64,000 nucleotides of DNA from Pedobacter sp. BS3 (GCF_008274585.1 NZ_VTRT01000003.1:619369-683368), one strand, 5' to 3'. Numbered from the stretch's first letter, positions 1 to 9,226 are shown. Program-made: numbers and translations. The notes: generated by a model not told the origin, from the letters alone.

Positions 1-1116
1 CATCAGATCCCAAATGGCGCTTAAATGGCCGGATGTGGTTCCCGGTTTTATAACGCCGGGCCAGCAGGCAATAAAAGGCTCTTTGATACCGCCCTCGTAA
101 ATGGTTCCCTTACGGCCCCGCAAAGTTCCGCTGCACCCGAAATAATCCGGATCACAGCCGCCTACCTTGGCCGCACCGTTATCGCCGGTAAATACAATCA
201 GCGTATTTTTATCCAATCCGTGTTTTTTAAGCAAGGCTACTACCTCTCCTACATAACTATCCAGCAAGGAGATCATGGCCGCATAGGTGGCCCGGGGATA
301 CTGGTTGGGAATATATCCTTTTTCTGCCAGGTAAGGTTTATCATCAAATTTACCTTTGTATTGTGCCAGCGCCCTGTCAGGAACCTGCAAGGCCATGTGC
401 GGAAGCGTATAGGCCATTTCTAAAAAGAATGGTTTATCCTTGTGTGCTTCAATGAATTTCAGGGTCTCCCGGTGAATGGTATCGGCCGAATAGACCTTGC
501 CTTTATAGACGGCATACGAACCCGGATCGTTAGGATCATTGATCTTTATATTTTTAGGATGTACGCTTACATAGGTATTCGGCAACGGCTCCCGTACTTC
601 ATTACGCCATAAATGTGTAGGATAATAATTTTGTGCCTGCTTCTGATCCAGGTATCCGTAAAAGAAGTCGATACCCTGCAGGTTAGGCACCCCGGTAGAA
701 TTCGGGCCACCTACGCCCCACTTGCCGGTTACTGCAGTTACATAACCGGCTTTCTGAAGCTCAGTGCCCATGGTTTGCATATTAGCCTGTAAAGGCATCT
801 GCCCGTATTCCAGCGAATCGGCATAACCGCCCAGCTCATGGTTCCCGCGTATCAATCCATGCCCCTGGTGCATACCGGTTAGTAAACTTCCACGGCTTGG
901 CGAGCACATCTGGTTGGAATAAAAGTTGGTGAACGTCATGCCATTGGCTGCCAGCTTATCCAGGTTAGGCGTTTTGATCAGTTTTTGTCCAAAAGCGCCC
1001 AGGCTGTAATATCCCAGGTCATCGGCCAGGATAAAAATAATATTTGGCTTTTGCTGGGCTATAACTGCTTCTGCAGCCAGGCCATAGCACAGTAGCACTA
1101 ATATAAATTTCCTCAT
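1..1116 (-). CDS. Secreted sulfatase, 3' end beyond window
   Basis: Sulfatase of the alkaline-phosphatase fold, expected to hydrolyse sulfate esters in the periplasm or outside the cell. The frame is open for 372 codons from the ATG at 1114-1116 to the window edge, so the C-terminus is missing. An N-terminal signal ending in IAQQKP precedes the metal-binding segment ILADDLGY. The formylglycine motif CSPSR has its Cys at about residue 71, and VFTGDNGA is a later metal-site segment. A sulfatase of the same strand lies 77 bp upstream, so the two are probably co-transcribed. The exact sulfated substrate cannot be read from the sequence; the CSPSR motif indicates a Cys-type enzyme needing formylglycine maturation, and no maturase is seen in the window. 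Confidence 0.9.
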   Translation of the reverse strand, partial: MRKFILVLLCYGLAAEAVIAQQKPNIIFILADDLGYYSLGAFGQKLIKTPNLDKLAANGMTFTNFYSNQMCSPSRGSLLTGMHQGHGLIRGNHELGGYADSLEYGQMPLQANMQTMGTELQKAGYVTAVTGKWGVGGPNSTGVPNLQGIDFFYGYLDQKQAQNYYPTHLWRNEVREPLPNTYVSVHPKNIKINDPNDPGSYAVYKGKVYSADTIHRETLKFIEAHKDKPFFLEMAYTLPHMALQVPDRALAQYKGKFDDKPYLAEKGYIPNQYPRATYAAMISLLDSYVGEVVALLKKHGLDKNTLIVFTGDNGAAKVGGCDPDYFGCSGTLRGRKGTIYEGGIKEPFIACWPGVIKPGTTSGHLSAIWDLM

Positions 1117-1193
1117 TGGTATGGTTTATTTATAGGTTTTTATCCTGATTTATTACCCGGCACTGAATATTGGCTTGTCTAATCCTGTCCGCA

Positions 1194-2741
1194 TTACAAT
1201 TTATCCGGCCAGGGAACCTGCTGCCCGCCTGCCTTATACGAGGGCATTAAAGCGCCCCAGCTTCTGAACTGCTCTCCCAGTAAAGCGGCCAGTTTTTTCA
1301 CCTTATCGGGATATTGCGCCGCCAGGTCATGTTGTTCGCCAATATCGGTCTTCAGGTTATACAATTCCAGCTTTTTAGTGAGCATGCGGTAAACCAGCTT
1401 CCAATCGCCCTGGCGTATGGCGCTCAGGTAATCAATATCGTGCAGGTCTTTTTTCTTCCATTTATTGGGATAATGCCAGGTAAATATCCTGTCGGGATAT
1501 ACGTTACTATTCCCTTTCAGGATAGGCACAAAGGTTTTACCGTCAACCGGCTGTACCACTTTAGGATTTTTGACACCGGCCATCTCCAGCAGGCTGGGAA
1601 AATAATCTTCGATAATTACCGGCTGATCGGTCACCGAACCGGGTTTTACCACGCCTGGCCACTTTACGATCATAGGTTCGCGGATACCGCCTTCGTACAC
1701 CGAACCCTTGCCTTCACGCAACGGCAAATTACCGGTATGTAGCTTATCTCCCTTGGCCGGCGATATGCTATTTCCGCCGTTATCAGACATGAACAGGATA
1801 ATGGTGTTCTGATCTATATTCTTCTGCTTCAGGAAATCCATGATATCGCCCAGGCTTTTGTCCATGCCTTCGATCATGCTGGCATACTTTGCCTGTGCCG
1901 AGTCCAGGCCGGCTTTCAGGTATTTATCAAAGAAACGGTCATCGGCATTTACCGGAAGATGTACGGCATAATGCGCCATATATAAAAAGAACGGCTGGTG
2001 GGTACGGATGGGATGATCCAGGGTTTTAAGCGCCTCGCGTGTGAGCGCTTCGGTAAGGAAGGTATGCGTACCGTAATATTCCGTCATGTTCTGAACGGCA
2101 TAATACGTGGTCTTACCGGGTATGTTGCCATAGTTATCCTCGCTCAGGTAACTCTGCGGCATACCAGCCACATTACCGGCTACATTGACCAGGAAACCCA
2201 TATTATACGGGCTGGCTCCCGGTGTGCCTGCCGCCGCCCAATGCGCTTTACCAACATGAATGGTGAAATAACCGGCTTCCTTGAGCAGCTCTGCCAGCGG
2301 CGTGGCATATACCGTCTGCGAAATACCTTTGACCGGGCTCATGCCATTAATATTCCAGTCAGGAGTTTTCAGGGGATTTTTCTCATGATCAAAATCAGAT
2401 GGTTCATCTTTCAGCACCGATGTCCAGTTGGTTACCCGGTGGTGGGCTGCATTCATTCCCGACATAAAGCTTACCCGCGATGGTGTACATACCGGCGCTG
2501 CGTAGGCATGGGTAAACTTCATGCCTTCGGTAGCCAAACGCTCCATATTGGGCGTGTGAAAACGTTTATTTAAGGGCATTACCTTATCGCCAAAAGGCAG
2601 CGAGGTATCCATCCAGCCCATATCATCTACCAGGAATACAATAATATTAGGTTTCTGTTGCGCATGCAGCCCTGCACTGGCTAATAATACCATGATGCAG
2701 AGTATAAACGAAATTCTTTTTGCTGTAAAAGACCGGTTCAT
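1194..2741 (-). CDS. Secreted arylsulfatase-like sulfatase
   Basis: Complete sulfatase of 515 residues, the usual length for the family. Residues 1-28 form a signal peptide (SAGLHAQ end). VFLVDDMGW near residues 35-43 supplies the first metal ligands. The formylglycine site CTPSR has Cys85, and FMSDNGG provides the later Asp/Asn ligands. It is followed on the same strand by a second sulfatase with a 77-bp gap, suggesting a two-gene unit for desulfating a polysaccharide or other sulfated compound. No SusC/D pair or glycoside hydrolase is present in the window to identify the polymer. The start is the first Met before the hydrophobic stretch. Confidence 0.92.
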   Translation of the reverse strand: MNRSFTAKRISFILCIMVLLASAGLHAQQKPNIIVFLVDDMGWMDTSLPFGDKVMPLNKRFHTPNMERLATEGMKFTHAYAAPVCTPSRVSFMSGMNAAHHRVTNWTSVLKDEPSDFDHEKNPLKTPDWNINGMSPVKGISQTVYATPLAELLKEAGYFTIHVGKAHWAAAGTPGASPYNMGFLVNVAGNVAGMPQSYLSEDNYGNIPGKTTYYAVQNMTEYYGTHTFLTEALTREALKTLDHPIRTHQPFFLYMAHYAVHLPVNADDRFFDKYLKAGLDSAQAKYASMIEGMDKSLGDIMDFLKQKNIDQNTIILFMSDNGGNSISPAKGDKLHTGNLPLREGKGSVYEGGIREPMIVKWPGVVKPGSVTDQPVIIEDYFPSLLEMAGVKNPKVVQPVDGKTFVPILKGNSNVYPDRIFTWHYPNKWKKKDLHDIDYLSAIRQGDWKLVYRMLTKKLELYNLKTDIGEQHDLAAQYPDKVKKLAALLGEQFRSWGALMPSYKAGGQQVPWPDKL

Positions 2742-3062
2742 GAAGTAAGAATTAATTGGTTACAGATCATTATGTTTTTGCCCGGCATTAATCACCGATA
2801 AAAACAAAACCAAATTAAACAAATAAAAACAAAAAGAATATAGAATAATAATATTTTTTAAGAATTTTAAAAAGACCGGGTGATCAATTCATCTTTCGTG
2901 AAATATCCCAGACAAAAACATTAAGAAGGTCACGCCGGGAGCATTGGCGTTTTATTTATTACCATGAATTTTGTGTGAAAATCTTACAAGTTTTGCATGA
3001 AAAAACTCCGTGGTGTCTGGCCCGGGAATACCTCACGTGAAAATCTTCAGATAATCAGGCAG
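2742..3062. other. AT-rich intergenic region
   Basis: About 320 bases with no credible gene. The part nearest the sulfatase start (about 2800-2875) is extremely A/T-rich and would hold the sulfatase promoter. No TAnnTTTG box is clear. Near 2970-3055 the phrase GTGAAAATCTT occurs twice. Confidence 0.5.
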
Positions 3063-4064
3063 CTACCCTTCGTTAATTTTCTTCCACAGCATATCTTTCA
3101 GTTCGGTCAATCCGGTTTGGGCAACCGAAGAGATGAAAACAAAGGGAATACCGGCCGGTAGTTGCTGTTTCATTTCTGCAATCAGCTCATTATCCAGCAT
3201 ATCCGATTTGGTAATGGCCAATAGCCGGGGTTTATGCATCAGCTCTGCATTGTACTGCTGCAATTCATGGAGTAATATTTCATACTCTTGGCGGATGGTA
3301 CGTGAAGTATCGGCAGGAACCATAAACAGCAGCACGGAATTACGTTCTATATGCCGCAAAAAGCGAAATCCCAAACCTTTACCCTGCGAAGCGCCTTCTA
3401 TAATGCCGGGAATATCGGCTACAATAAACGACTTTCCATCACGGTAGGAAACAATGCCCAAATTAGGCACGATGGTAGTAAAGGGATAATCGGCAATTTC
3501 AGGTTTTGCAGCGGATATAACAGAAAGCAGGGTTGATTTTCCAGCATTGGGAAAGCCCACCAAACCTACATCGGCCAGCACTTTAAGCTCAAGGATCATC
3601 CACTCTTCTTTACCCGGTTCGCCGGGCTGTGCAAAACGCGGCGTTTGCAAGGTAGCGGTTTTAAAATGCCAGTTGCCTAAACCTCCCCGGCCACCGGGAG
3701 TAAGAATTTTTGTCTGCCCGTCGCGGGTTATTTCAAACAGTATTTCGCCGGTTTCGGCATTTCGGGCAATGGTTCCCAATGGAACTTCCAGTATTTCATC
3801 CGTTCCGTTTTTACCATGCTTAAGCGCACTGCCTCCGGGTGTGCCATTCTCAGCAATAACATGCTTACGGTATTTCAGGTGCAACAACGTCCAAAGCTGG
3901 CTGTTGCCTTTTAAGATAATATGTCCGCCACGGCCTCCGTCTCCCCCGTCAGGGCCACCTTTTGAAGTAAATTTATCGCGATGCAAATGGGCAGAGCCTG
4001 CCCCACCATGCCCTGAGCGGCAACAAATTTTTACATAATCTACAAAGTTTGAACCCTGAGACAT
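3063..4064 (-). CDS. obgE: GTPase Obg/CgtA
   Basis: Ribosome-associated GTPase acting in late 50S assembly and growth control. Residues 1-158 form the glycine-rich Obg domain ([16 protein letters not shown]). The G domain follows with P-loop GFPNAGKST at 170-178, switch/G3 DIPGIIEGA, and TKSD as the G4 motif. At 333 residues it has no long C-terminal extension, the short form common in Bacteroidota. Adk lies upstream on the same strand with a 180-bp gap containing a REP-like repeat, so joint transcription is possible but not shown. Confidence 0.97.
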   Translation of the reverse strand: MSQGSNFVDYVKICCRSGHGGAGSAHLHRDKFTSKGGPDGGDGGRGGHIILKGNSQLWTLLHLKYRKHVIAENGTPGGSALKHGKNGTDEILEVPLGTIARNAETGEILFEITRDGQTKILTPGGRGGLGNWHFKTATLQTPRFAQPGEPGKEEWMILELKVLADVGLVGFPNAGKSTLLSVISAAKPEIADYPFTTIVPNLGIVSYRDGKSFIVADIPGIIEGASQGKGLGFRFLRHIERNSVLLFMVPADTSRTIRQEYEILLHELQQYNAELMHKPRLLAITKSDMLDNELIAEMKQQLPAGIPFVFISSVAQTGLTELKDMLWKKINEG

Positions 4065-4134
4065 GGATTTAAAAGCTTTAAGCTAAAGGATAAGGCGTAA
4101 GGTTAAAAATAAAAGAAAGTATCTATAAATAAGC

Positions 4135-4164
4135 GTCATTGCGAGGAAGCATGACGAAGCAATC
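4135..4164. repeat. REP-like GTCATTGCGAGG element
   Basis: A short imperfect inverted repeat between adk and obgE: GTCATTGCGAGG, a few bases, ATGACGAAGCAATC. GTCAT pairs with ATGAC and ATTGC with GCAAT. Sequences of this form are familiar as dispersed intergenic repeats in several bacterial groups including Sphingobacteria. Only one copy is seen in this window. Confidence 0.55.
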
Positions 4165-4244
4165 TTTTAATTCAAGACTGCTCTCCTTATACAGGATTCC
4201 TCATAACAACGATACTATACATTTTAGATACTTTCTACAATTAC

Positions 4245-4814
4245 TTAATACGAATCAATTACTGCAGTTAACTCGGCAAAGATCTGGTCAATATCGCCAA
4301 TGCCGTTTACCCGTGTGAGCTTTCCTTGCGCTTCATAATAAGGCAGCACATGAATAGTTTTATTGAAATATTCGTCAATGCGTTTTTTCAGCTTATCGGC
4401 ATCATCATCTACCCGGTTGGTCAGCTTTTTGCGTTCTGCAATACGACGGCTTAGCTCTTCCTGGTCTACATCCAACGCAATAACACCGGTTATAGCTGTT
4501 CCTTTGCTCTTTAAAAATGCGTCAAGCGCTTCTGCCTGAGGAACCGTACGCGGAAAGCCATCGAAAATAAAGCCCCTGGCATCTTTATTTTTATCAGCCT
4601 CTTCTTCAAGCATGGCTATGGTAATCGCGTCGGGTACTAACTGGCCATCGGCAATCAGCTGACTTACCTTTTTACCAAGCCCGGTCTGTTCCTGGATATG
4701 AGCCCTGAACAGATCGCCTGTTGAGATGTGCACTAACTGATATTTATCAATTAACTTTTGGGATTGAGTGCCTTTTCCCGCTCCGGGAGGGCCAAATATA
4801 ACCAGGTTAAGCAT
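4245..4814 (-). CDS. adk: Adenylate kinase
   Basis: Cytosolic enzyme interconverting AMP + ATP and 2 ADP. The P-loop GPPGAGKGTQ is at residues 8-17 with Lys14. The AMP-binding segment STGDLFRAHI follows, then DGFPRT and the LID Arg region ERKKLTNRVDD. At 189 residues it is the short-LID form without the four-Cys zinc insert. Obg is downstream on the same strand. The tRNA-Arg gene and its terminator lie just upstream. Confidence 0.97.
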   Translation of the reverse strand: MLNLVIFGPPGAGKGTQSQKLIDKYQLVHISTGDLFRAHIQEQTGLGKKVSQLIADGQLVPDAITIAMLEEEADKNKDARGFIFDGFPRTVPQAEALDAFLKSKGTAITGVIALDVDQEELSRRIAERKKLTNRVDDDADKLKKRIDEYFNKTIHVLPYYEAQGKLTRVNGIGDIDQIFAELTAVIDSY

Positions 4815-4835
4815 TTAGTATGGGGTTTAAAATTA

Positions 4836-4870
4836 AAAGCCTTTCCGGTTTTTATAGGGCGAAAAGGCTT
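4836..4870 (-). terminator. Terminator of tRNA-Arg
   Basis: Read on the minus strand, AAGCCTTTTCG pairs with CGGAAAGGCTT around a short loop and is followed by TTTAATTTT. It begins about 20 bases past the 3' end of tRNA-Arg and ends before the adk start. Confidence 0.65.
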
Positions 4871-4891
4871 CTTACTAAACTTTAATTATCG

Positions 4892-4965
4892 TGGACCTGA
4901 AGGGAGTCGAACCCCTAACCTCCTGATCCGTAGTCAGGTGCTCTATCCAATTAAGCTACAGGTCC
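4892..4965 (-). tRNA. tRNA-Arg (anticodon ACG)
   Basis: A 74-nt cloverleaf on the minus strand. The acceptor stem GGACCTG pairs with CAGGTCC, discriminator A. The D-arm GCTTAATTGGATAGAGC and the anticodon stem CCTGA/TCAGG with loop CTACGGA give anticodon ACG. The T-arm is AGGGG-TTCGACT-CCCTT. CCA is not encoded. Confidence 0.96.
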
Positions 4966-5200
4966 GTTTAATTGGACTGCAAAGATAGAAGTTTACCTTT
5001 AATCTGCTAAATATTTTTAAAAAAATATCGTCCATGCAGCAATATTGCCGTTTTCTAACGCAGGTGCAGGGTGACGGGACTTTTTGAGCCTAATCATCAG
5101 GCCGGCGTGCCAAAACGAACAGACAGGCAGCAAGGAACTGTAATCTTTTGATAACTTTTTTATCAGAAAAAAGCGCTTAAGCTCAGTAAGGGATCGGGTT

Positions 5201-5926
5201 TCATGACCCGGCCAGTTTCTGAAGGTATTGCGCATTGCCAATGGCGTAGGCATGAATATCGTTATTAAAATACACATAAGCTTCTTTAACACCCTGGCTT
5301 GCTTTGATCTTCGAAGCCAGTTTCTCCAGTTGTTCATCCGAATAATTTGAGGCATAAAGCTGACTTTCGCCATGCATGCGGTAATACAGGTGCGGTGTAT
5401 TGGCAATCACATCGCCGGGAAGCGAAGGATGGCTCATGCCGCAGAAACTGATATTGTGCCGGGCCAGTTCATCGTACACATCCTGCCGCCACCAGCTGGC
5501 ATGCCTGAACTCTACCACGTTCAGAAAGGCTTCATCCAAACTGCTGATAATTTTTTCAAGACGTTCTTCTGCATACGTCAGGCTGGGCGGCATCTGGAAC
5601 AGCACACAACCCAGCTTATGTTGCAGCCCCTGGTTGATAACCGAATAAAAATCGGCCAGAAGCTCTGCTGTACCGGTAAATTTTTTGTAGTGCGTAATCG
5701 TCCGCGGCGCTTTAACGGCAAAGCGGAAATTCCCGGGGCTTTTTGCATACCAGTTCTGCAAAAAAGAAAGCTTCGGAAAGCGGTAAAACGTTACATTCAG
5801 TTCCAGCGTGTTAAAATGCCGGCAGTAATAATCGAACCACTTTTTTTGCGGCAGGTCTTCGGGATAGAATGCACCTTTCCAGCTTTTGTAGTAAAATCCC
5901 GAGCAACCAATGTACCACGTCAGCAT
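5201..5926 (-). CDS. DUF72 (YecE-type) protein
   Basis: DUF72 protein of 241 residues, a TIM-barrel-like family of unknown biochemical role. The N-terminal signature YIGCSGFYYKSWKGAFYP, the LELNVTFYRFP segment, the AVKAPRTITH segment and the C-terminal AYVYFNNDIHAYA are all characteristic. No signal peptide is seen, so it is cytosolic. It is monocistronic, between tRNA-Arg downstream and a repeat-containing spacer upstream. The function cannot be inferred from context. Confidence 0.9.
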   Translation of the reverse strand: MLTWYIGCSGFYYKSWKGAFYPEDLPQKKWFDYYCRHFNTLELNVTFYRFPKLSFLQNWYAKSPGNFRFAVKAPRTITHYKKFTGTAELLADFYSVINQGLQHKLGCVLFQMPPSLTYAEERLEKIISSLDEAFLNVVEFRHASWWRQDVYDELARHNISFCGMSHPSLPGDVIANTPHLYYRMHGESQLYASNYSDEQLEKLASKIKASQGVKEAYVYFNNDIHAYAIGNAQYLQKLAGS

Positions 5927-6118
5927 AATGTATTTTACAGGTTAACAGCTATGCAAGTTTTAGGTTTTAGGTTATACGAGCGAAGCTCAGGGCTTTGTTC
6001 TCTTCATTTCCGAGGCCAGTTTCTCCGGTTATTCACCTGAGTAATTGGAGGTGACAGGTTGGTTCCAAAACCGGGAAATTCCTTTGCTTCCTTCCCCTTA
6101 CAGGGATCTGTCTCTAAA

Positions 6119-6248
6119 AACATGTTTAAATTTCATGAAATCAATGTTTTTATTGCTGCTGGTGGAGACACCAGCCCCGGCTGAGGCCCTGGACGGTGTC
6201 TCCACCGTCCTTCCAACAATGACCACATACATAAAATTTAAACATGTT
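6119..6248. mobile_element. MITE-like element, copy 1
   Basis: A 130-bp non-coding element with 19-bp terminal inverted repeats. The left end is AACATGTTTAAATTTCATG (6119-6137) and its near-perfect complement is at 6230-6248. Inside are two strong hairpins: CTGGTG-GAGA-CACCAG and GACGGTG-TCTC-CACCGTC, separated by a GC-rich linker. A second copy in opposite orientation is at 13567-13695 and matches over the full length. No transposase is encoded, so it is presumably mobilised in trans. It lies about 55 bp before the TPR histidine kinase gene. Confidence 0.8.
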
Positions 6249-6303
6249 CTAAACACATTATCACAGGACTATAATTATTACATTTACAAACAAATGCCTT
6301 GCT

Positions 6304-8118
6304 ATGAGATTAAAACATCTTAGTAATGTTCTTAAAAAACTATTTATAGGAATTTTCGCCTCAACTTTTTTTGTTTCTTCCGCATCTTCCCAACAAACGG
6401 ATCCTGTTCTTGTACAATCGGAGATACTTTACAGGCAGGGAAAATATGAGCAGGCCATTCAGATCTTAGCTGACAGGTTAAAAATCGCGGAGCAAAAAAA
6501 AGAAACGAAGCTAAAAACCATTATTTACAACAGCATTGGCAAATCCTACTCACAATTAGGAAAATCTATCGAGGCACTAAAAAATTACCAAACCGCTGCC
6601 CGCATGGCGGATGAGCAGAATGACCAGGCATCATTGGGAAAAATAGAAGAAAATATTGGTGCGCTTTATGAGGAGCAAAAAAACTTCGGACAAGCTTTGA
6701 TCCATTATCAAAAAGCAGAAGTCATTGCCAGGGAAATCAAAGACGAATCGCTTTTAGCCGATATTTATAACAATACCGGCATTATTTACGAGCAGCAATT
6801 AAAATATCCTCTGGCCTTAGAGAATTATCAAAAAGCATTGCAGGTATATCAAAAATTAAAGAAAACAGACCGCATTGCACTCTCGCTAAATAATATGGGT
6901 ATTGTTTACAAGTTTCTGGGCAATTACTCCAAAGCCCTCTCTTTTTACACACAATCTCTAAAATATTCGGAATTATTAGGCGATAATTTCCTTATTGCCG
7001 CCAACCTCAATAACATTGGCAACGTTTACGCCATGCTAAAAGACTACCCACAGGCCATCCGTTATAATACTAAAAGTTTAGCGCTGGCCAGATCTATCGG
7101 GGCAACTAATATTATTGTAGAGGCGTTGAGCAGCTTAGCGGATGATTATGCCGGGAAAGGCGATTTTAAAAACGCTTACCGGTGGAACCAGCAATTTATA
7201 AAGGTAAATAATGATTATATCAACCTGGAAAGCTCAAAAAAACTAGCGGAGCTGCAAACCCTGTATCAGACAGAAAAACAAAACCGGCAAATTGACCACT
7301 TAAAACAAAACGGACAAATTAATGCGCTGAAACTTAAAGCACAGGCGCTGCTTATCCAGAGACAAAATTATCAGCTATTTTTTATCAGCATTATCTTAAT
7401 TATTAGCCTGGGCTTAGGTTATTCGTTATACCACATTCAACAAATCAAGCAGCTAAAAAAACATGCCGAAGCCATCAGGCAAACGCAAAATCAGGAACGC
7501 AGCCGGATAGCTAAGGATATGCATGACGATATAGGCTCGGGCTTATCAAAAATAACGCTGATGGCGGCTTCGGCTACTGCACGATTGCAAAACCATACGT
7601 TAGAAAGTTCTGAGATTACAAACATTGCCCGGGTTTCAAAAGACCTGGTAGAAAATATGCGGGATCTGATATGGGTTTTAAACCCCGAAAATGCCACTTT
7701 AGATAACCTGACATCCCGTATAAGAGAATATTGTTCTGATTATTTAGAAACCTGTGCCGTTGCCGCAGAAATAGATATACAGGACGAGATCCCTTGTTTA
7801 AAAATTTCGCAGCAGGTGCAAAGAAACCTGTTTTTAACCCTTAAGGAAGCCCTTCACAATTGTATTAAGCATGCCGACTGTAATTCCGTTTCTATAAAAT
7901 TAACCTATACCAACCAGTTGCTAACTATCATTATTGCCGATAACGGAAAAGGATTCGATATTAACCACCTGAAGGGTAAGGGCAATGGTTTGCGAAATAT
8001 GAAGTACCGGATAACAGCTATCGGCGGAGAATTTGAAAGCCTCTCCCATTTAGAAGCGGGGACTACCACAATTATCAAGATCACGCAGGAAAAACTGCAA
8101 AATACGTTACCGGTATAA
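6304..8118 (+). CDS. TPR-containing sensor histidine kinase (HisKA_3)
   Basis: Membrane-bound sensor kinase of 604 residues. A signal-like segment at 12-30 is followed by about seven TPR repeats (40-310) that would lie in the periplasm. A short coiled coil (312-355) and one membrane span (about 357-377) come next. The DesK/NarX-type dimerisation domain has phospho-acceptor His407 in KDMHDDIGSG. The HATPase domain includes the N-box EALHNCIKHA, DNGKGFD and GNGLRN. A NarL-type regulator begins 49 bp downstream, so this is a classical pair. The ligand sensed by the TPR region is unknown. Confidence 0.93.
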   Translation: MRLKHLSNVLKKLFIGIFASTFFVSSASSQQTDPVLVQSEILYRQGKYEQAIQILADRLKIAEQKKETKLKTIIYNSIGKSYSQLGKSIEALKNYQTAARMADEQNDQASLGKIEENIGALYEEQKNFGQALIHYQKAEVIAREIKDESLLADIYNNTGIIYEQQLKYPLALENYQKALQVYQKLKKTDRIALSLNNMGIVYKFLGNYSKALSFYTQSLKYSELLGDNFLIAANLNNIGNVYAMLKDYPQAIRYNTKSLALARSIGATNIIVEALSSLADDYAGKGDFKNAYRWNQQFIKVNNDYINLESSKKLAELQTLYQTEKQNRQIDHLKQNGQINALKLKAQALLIQRQNYQLFFISIILIISLGLGYSLYHIQQIKQLKKHAEAIRQTQNQERSRIAKDMHDDIGSGLSKITLMAASATARLQNHTLESSEITNIARVSKDLVENMRDLIWVLNPENATLDNLTSRIREYCSDYLETCAVAAEIDIQDEIPCLKISQQVQRNLFLTLKEALHNCIKHADCNSVSIKLTYTNQLLTIIIADNGKGFDINHLKGKGNGLRNMKYRITAIGGEFESLSHLEAGTTTIIKITQEKLQNTLPV

Positions 8119-8134
8119 CACTAAAGTATAATTG
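8118..8134 (+). promoter_or_regulatory. Candidate regulator-binding motif, site 1
   Basis: ACACTAAAGTATAATTG begins at the last base of the kinase stop codon, 33 bp before the response regulator start. It matches 16 of 17 bases with 9142-9158 in front of the outer-membrane gene. A shared operator for the response regulator is an inference. Confidence 0.4.
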
Positions 8135-8166
8135 CCAGATGATGTTTCAACTGCTATTTTTATCAG

Positions 8167-8802
8167 ATGTCCATTAAAGTTGTAATTATCGAAGACCAAA
8201 AAGAACTGCGGGAAATGCTCGGCGCTTTAATTAATGGAAGTACGGGTTTTCAATGCATCGCTCAATTTGAGGATGCCGAAGATGCTACTGCGCAAATGCC
8301 CGGTTTAACCCCCGATGTTGCTTTGGTAGATATTCATCTGCCCGGAAAATCCGGAATTAACCTGATAAGTGCATTAAAAGACAAGATCCCCGGCACTAAA
8401 TTTATGATTTGCAGCTCGCTGGAAGATGATGATAACATATTTAATGCGTTAAAAGCCGGGGCCGATGGCTATATTTCCAAATCATCGTCGCCGGTAAAAA
8501 TATTAGAAGCCATCCAGGATGTTTATAACGGAGGCTCGCCCATGAGCAGCCATATTGCCCGCAGGGTTGTTTCGTATTTCAATCCCCGCGAAAAAGTAAA
8601 TACCGAGCTTGCCAAGCTCTCCTCACGCGAAAAAGAAATTTTACAATACCTGGCAAAGGGCTACCGTTACAAAGAAGTTGCCGGTTTTTTATACATCAGC
8701 ATTGAAACGGTAAGAAAACACATCCATAACATCTACGAAAAATTGCAGGTAAGCTCCCGTACAGATGCCTTGAATAAGATTTCGGGCGGTAACCTTTTTT
8801 AA
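8167..8802 (+). CDS. Response regulator, NarL/LuxR family
   Basis: Transcription factor of 211 residues, partner of the upstream TPR kinase. The receiver domain occupies 1-120 with phospho-acceptor Asp55 in VALVDIHLPG and the conserved Lys in YISKSS. A LuxR-type helix-turn-helix covers about 148-205 (LSSREKEILQYLAKG, ISIETVRKHIHNIYEKL). It is co-directional with the kinase. A 17-bp motif found before this gene and again before the next outer-membrane gene may be its target. Confidence 0.95.
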   Translation: MSIKVVIIEDQKELREMLGALINGSTGFQCIAQFEDAEDATAQMPGLTPDVALVDIHLPGKSGINLISALKDKIPGTKFMICSSLEDDDNIFNALKAGADGYISKSSSPVKILEAIQDVYNGGSPMSSHIARRVVSYFNPREKVNTELAKLSSREKEILQYLAKGYRYKEVAGFLYISIETVRKHIHNIYEKLQVSSRTDALNKISGGNLF

Positions 8803-9155
8803 AAACCGGGCATTGTCCCTTTCAAAACCTGCATCGCAGCTCCAACTACCGTTGCCCTGATAAAGCAGCGTTAAATGACAGTACGTAAACGCTGTCATTG
8901 GCAGAAGTTAAAAATTTGCATACAAATCTTTTGGCATGCGATGACAGTCCTCAAAAGTCTTCCATAGCCTGTTTGCGCTCGTTTGCAAAACGAGCGCATC
9001 AATCTCCGGCGTTTGTAACGCCGGTAATAGCGGCCTTGGATTGCTTTAAGCAACATTGCGGCGTTGCAAACGCCGTTTTATGGCATCCCGATTGCAAATC
9101 GGGACGAGCCTGCGCCTTCCCGGACTCACGTTAAATAATTCACACTAAAGTGTAA
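8803..9155. other. Intergenic region with hairpin array
   Basis: No gene is supported between the response regulator and the outer-membrane protein promoter. The stretch is filled by four perfect hairpins (8975-9103, separate entry). Short reading frames here are generated by repeat sequence and look unlike protein. Confidence 0.6.
8975..9103. repeat. Array of four hairpins with constant apex and variable stems
   Basis: Four perfect inverted repeats in about 130 bp. 8975-8997 has arm GCGCTCGTTT. 9006-9024 has arm CCGGCGTT. 9059-9075 has arm CGGCGTT. 9087-9103 has arm CCCGATT. All have a 3-base loop (gca, or tgt in the second) flanked by TT and AA, so the apex resembles TTgcaAA, while the GC stems differ completely. 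This resembles REP/BIME-type elements. No transposase of the REP-associated type is in the window. Confidence 0.75.
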
Positions 9156-9158
9156 TTG
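9142..9158 (+). promoter_or_regulatory. Candidate regulator-binding motif, site 2
   Basis: ACACTAAAGTGTAATTG, identical to 8118-8134 except for one base. Its last three bases are the TTG of the -33 element of the following promoter, a typical position for a response-regulator activator site. Confidence 0.45.
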
Positions 9159-9186
9159 ACCCCGCTGTTCATGCAACGTAGGTTTG
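9156..9186 (+). promoter_or_regulatory. Bacteroidota-type promoter
   Basis: TTG at 9156-9158, a 20-base spacer and TAGGTTTG at 9179-9186 match the TTG/TAnnTTTG consensus. The outer-membrane gene starts 41 bp downstream. Confidence 0.65.
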
Positions 9187-9226
9187 GCAAACAATAAACA
9201 CAAATCCTTAAACTAAAAACAACAAC

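Noticed and set aside
1998..2573. 191-codon plus-strand frame
   Set aside because: Antisense to the second sulfatase, whose catalytic motifs are clear.
4892..4965. Integrated element at tRNA-Arg
   Set aside because: No integrase, no repeated tRNA 3' end and ordinary housekeeping genes on both sides.
5017..5406. 129-codon minus-strand frame overlapping the DUF72 gene
   Set aside because: Overlaps the real gene in another frame; no homology features.
8898..9134. 78-codon frame after the response regulator
   Set aside because: It is generated by the hairpin array; the residues follow the repeats and there is no protein-like pattern.
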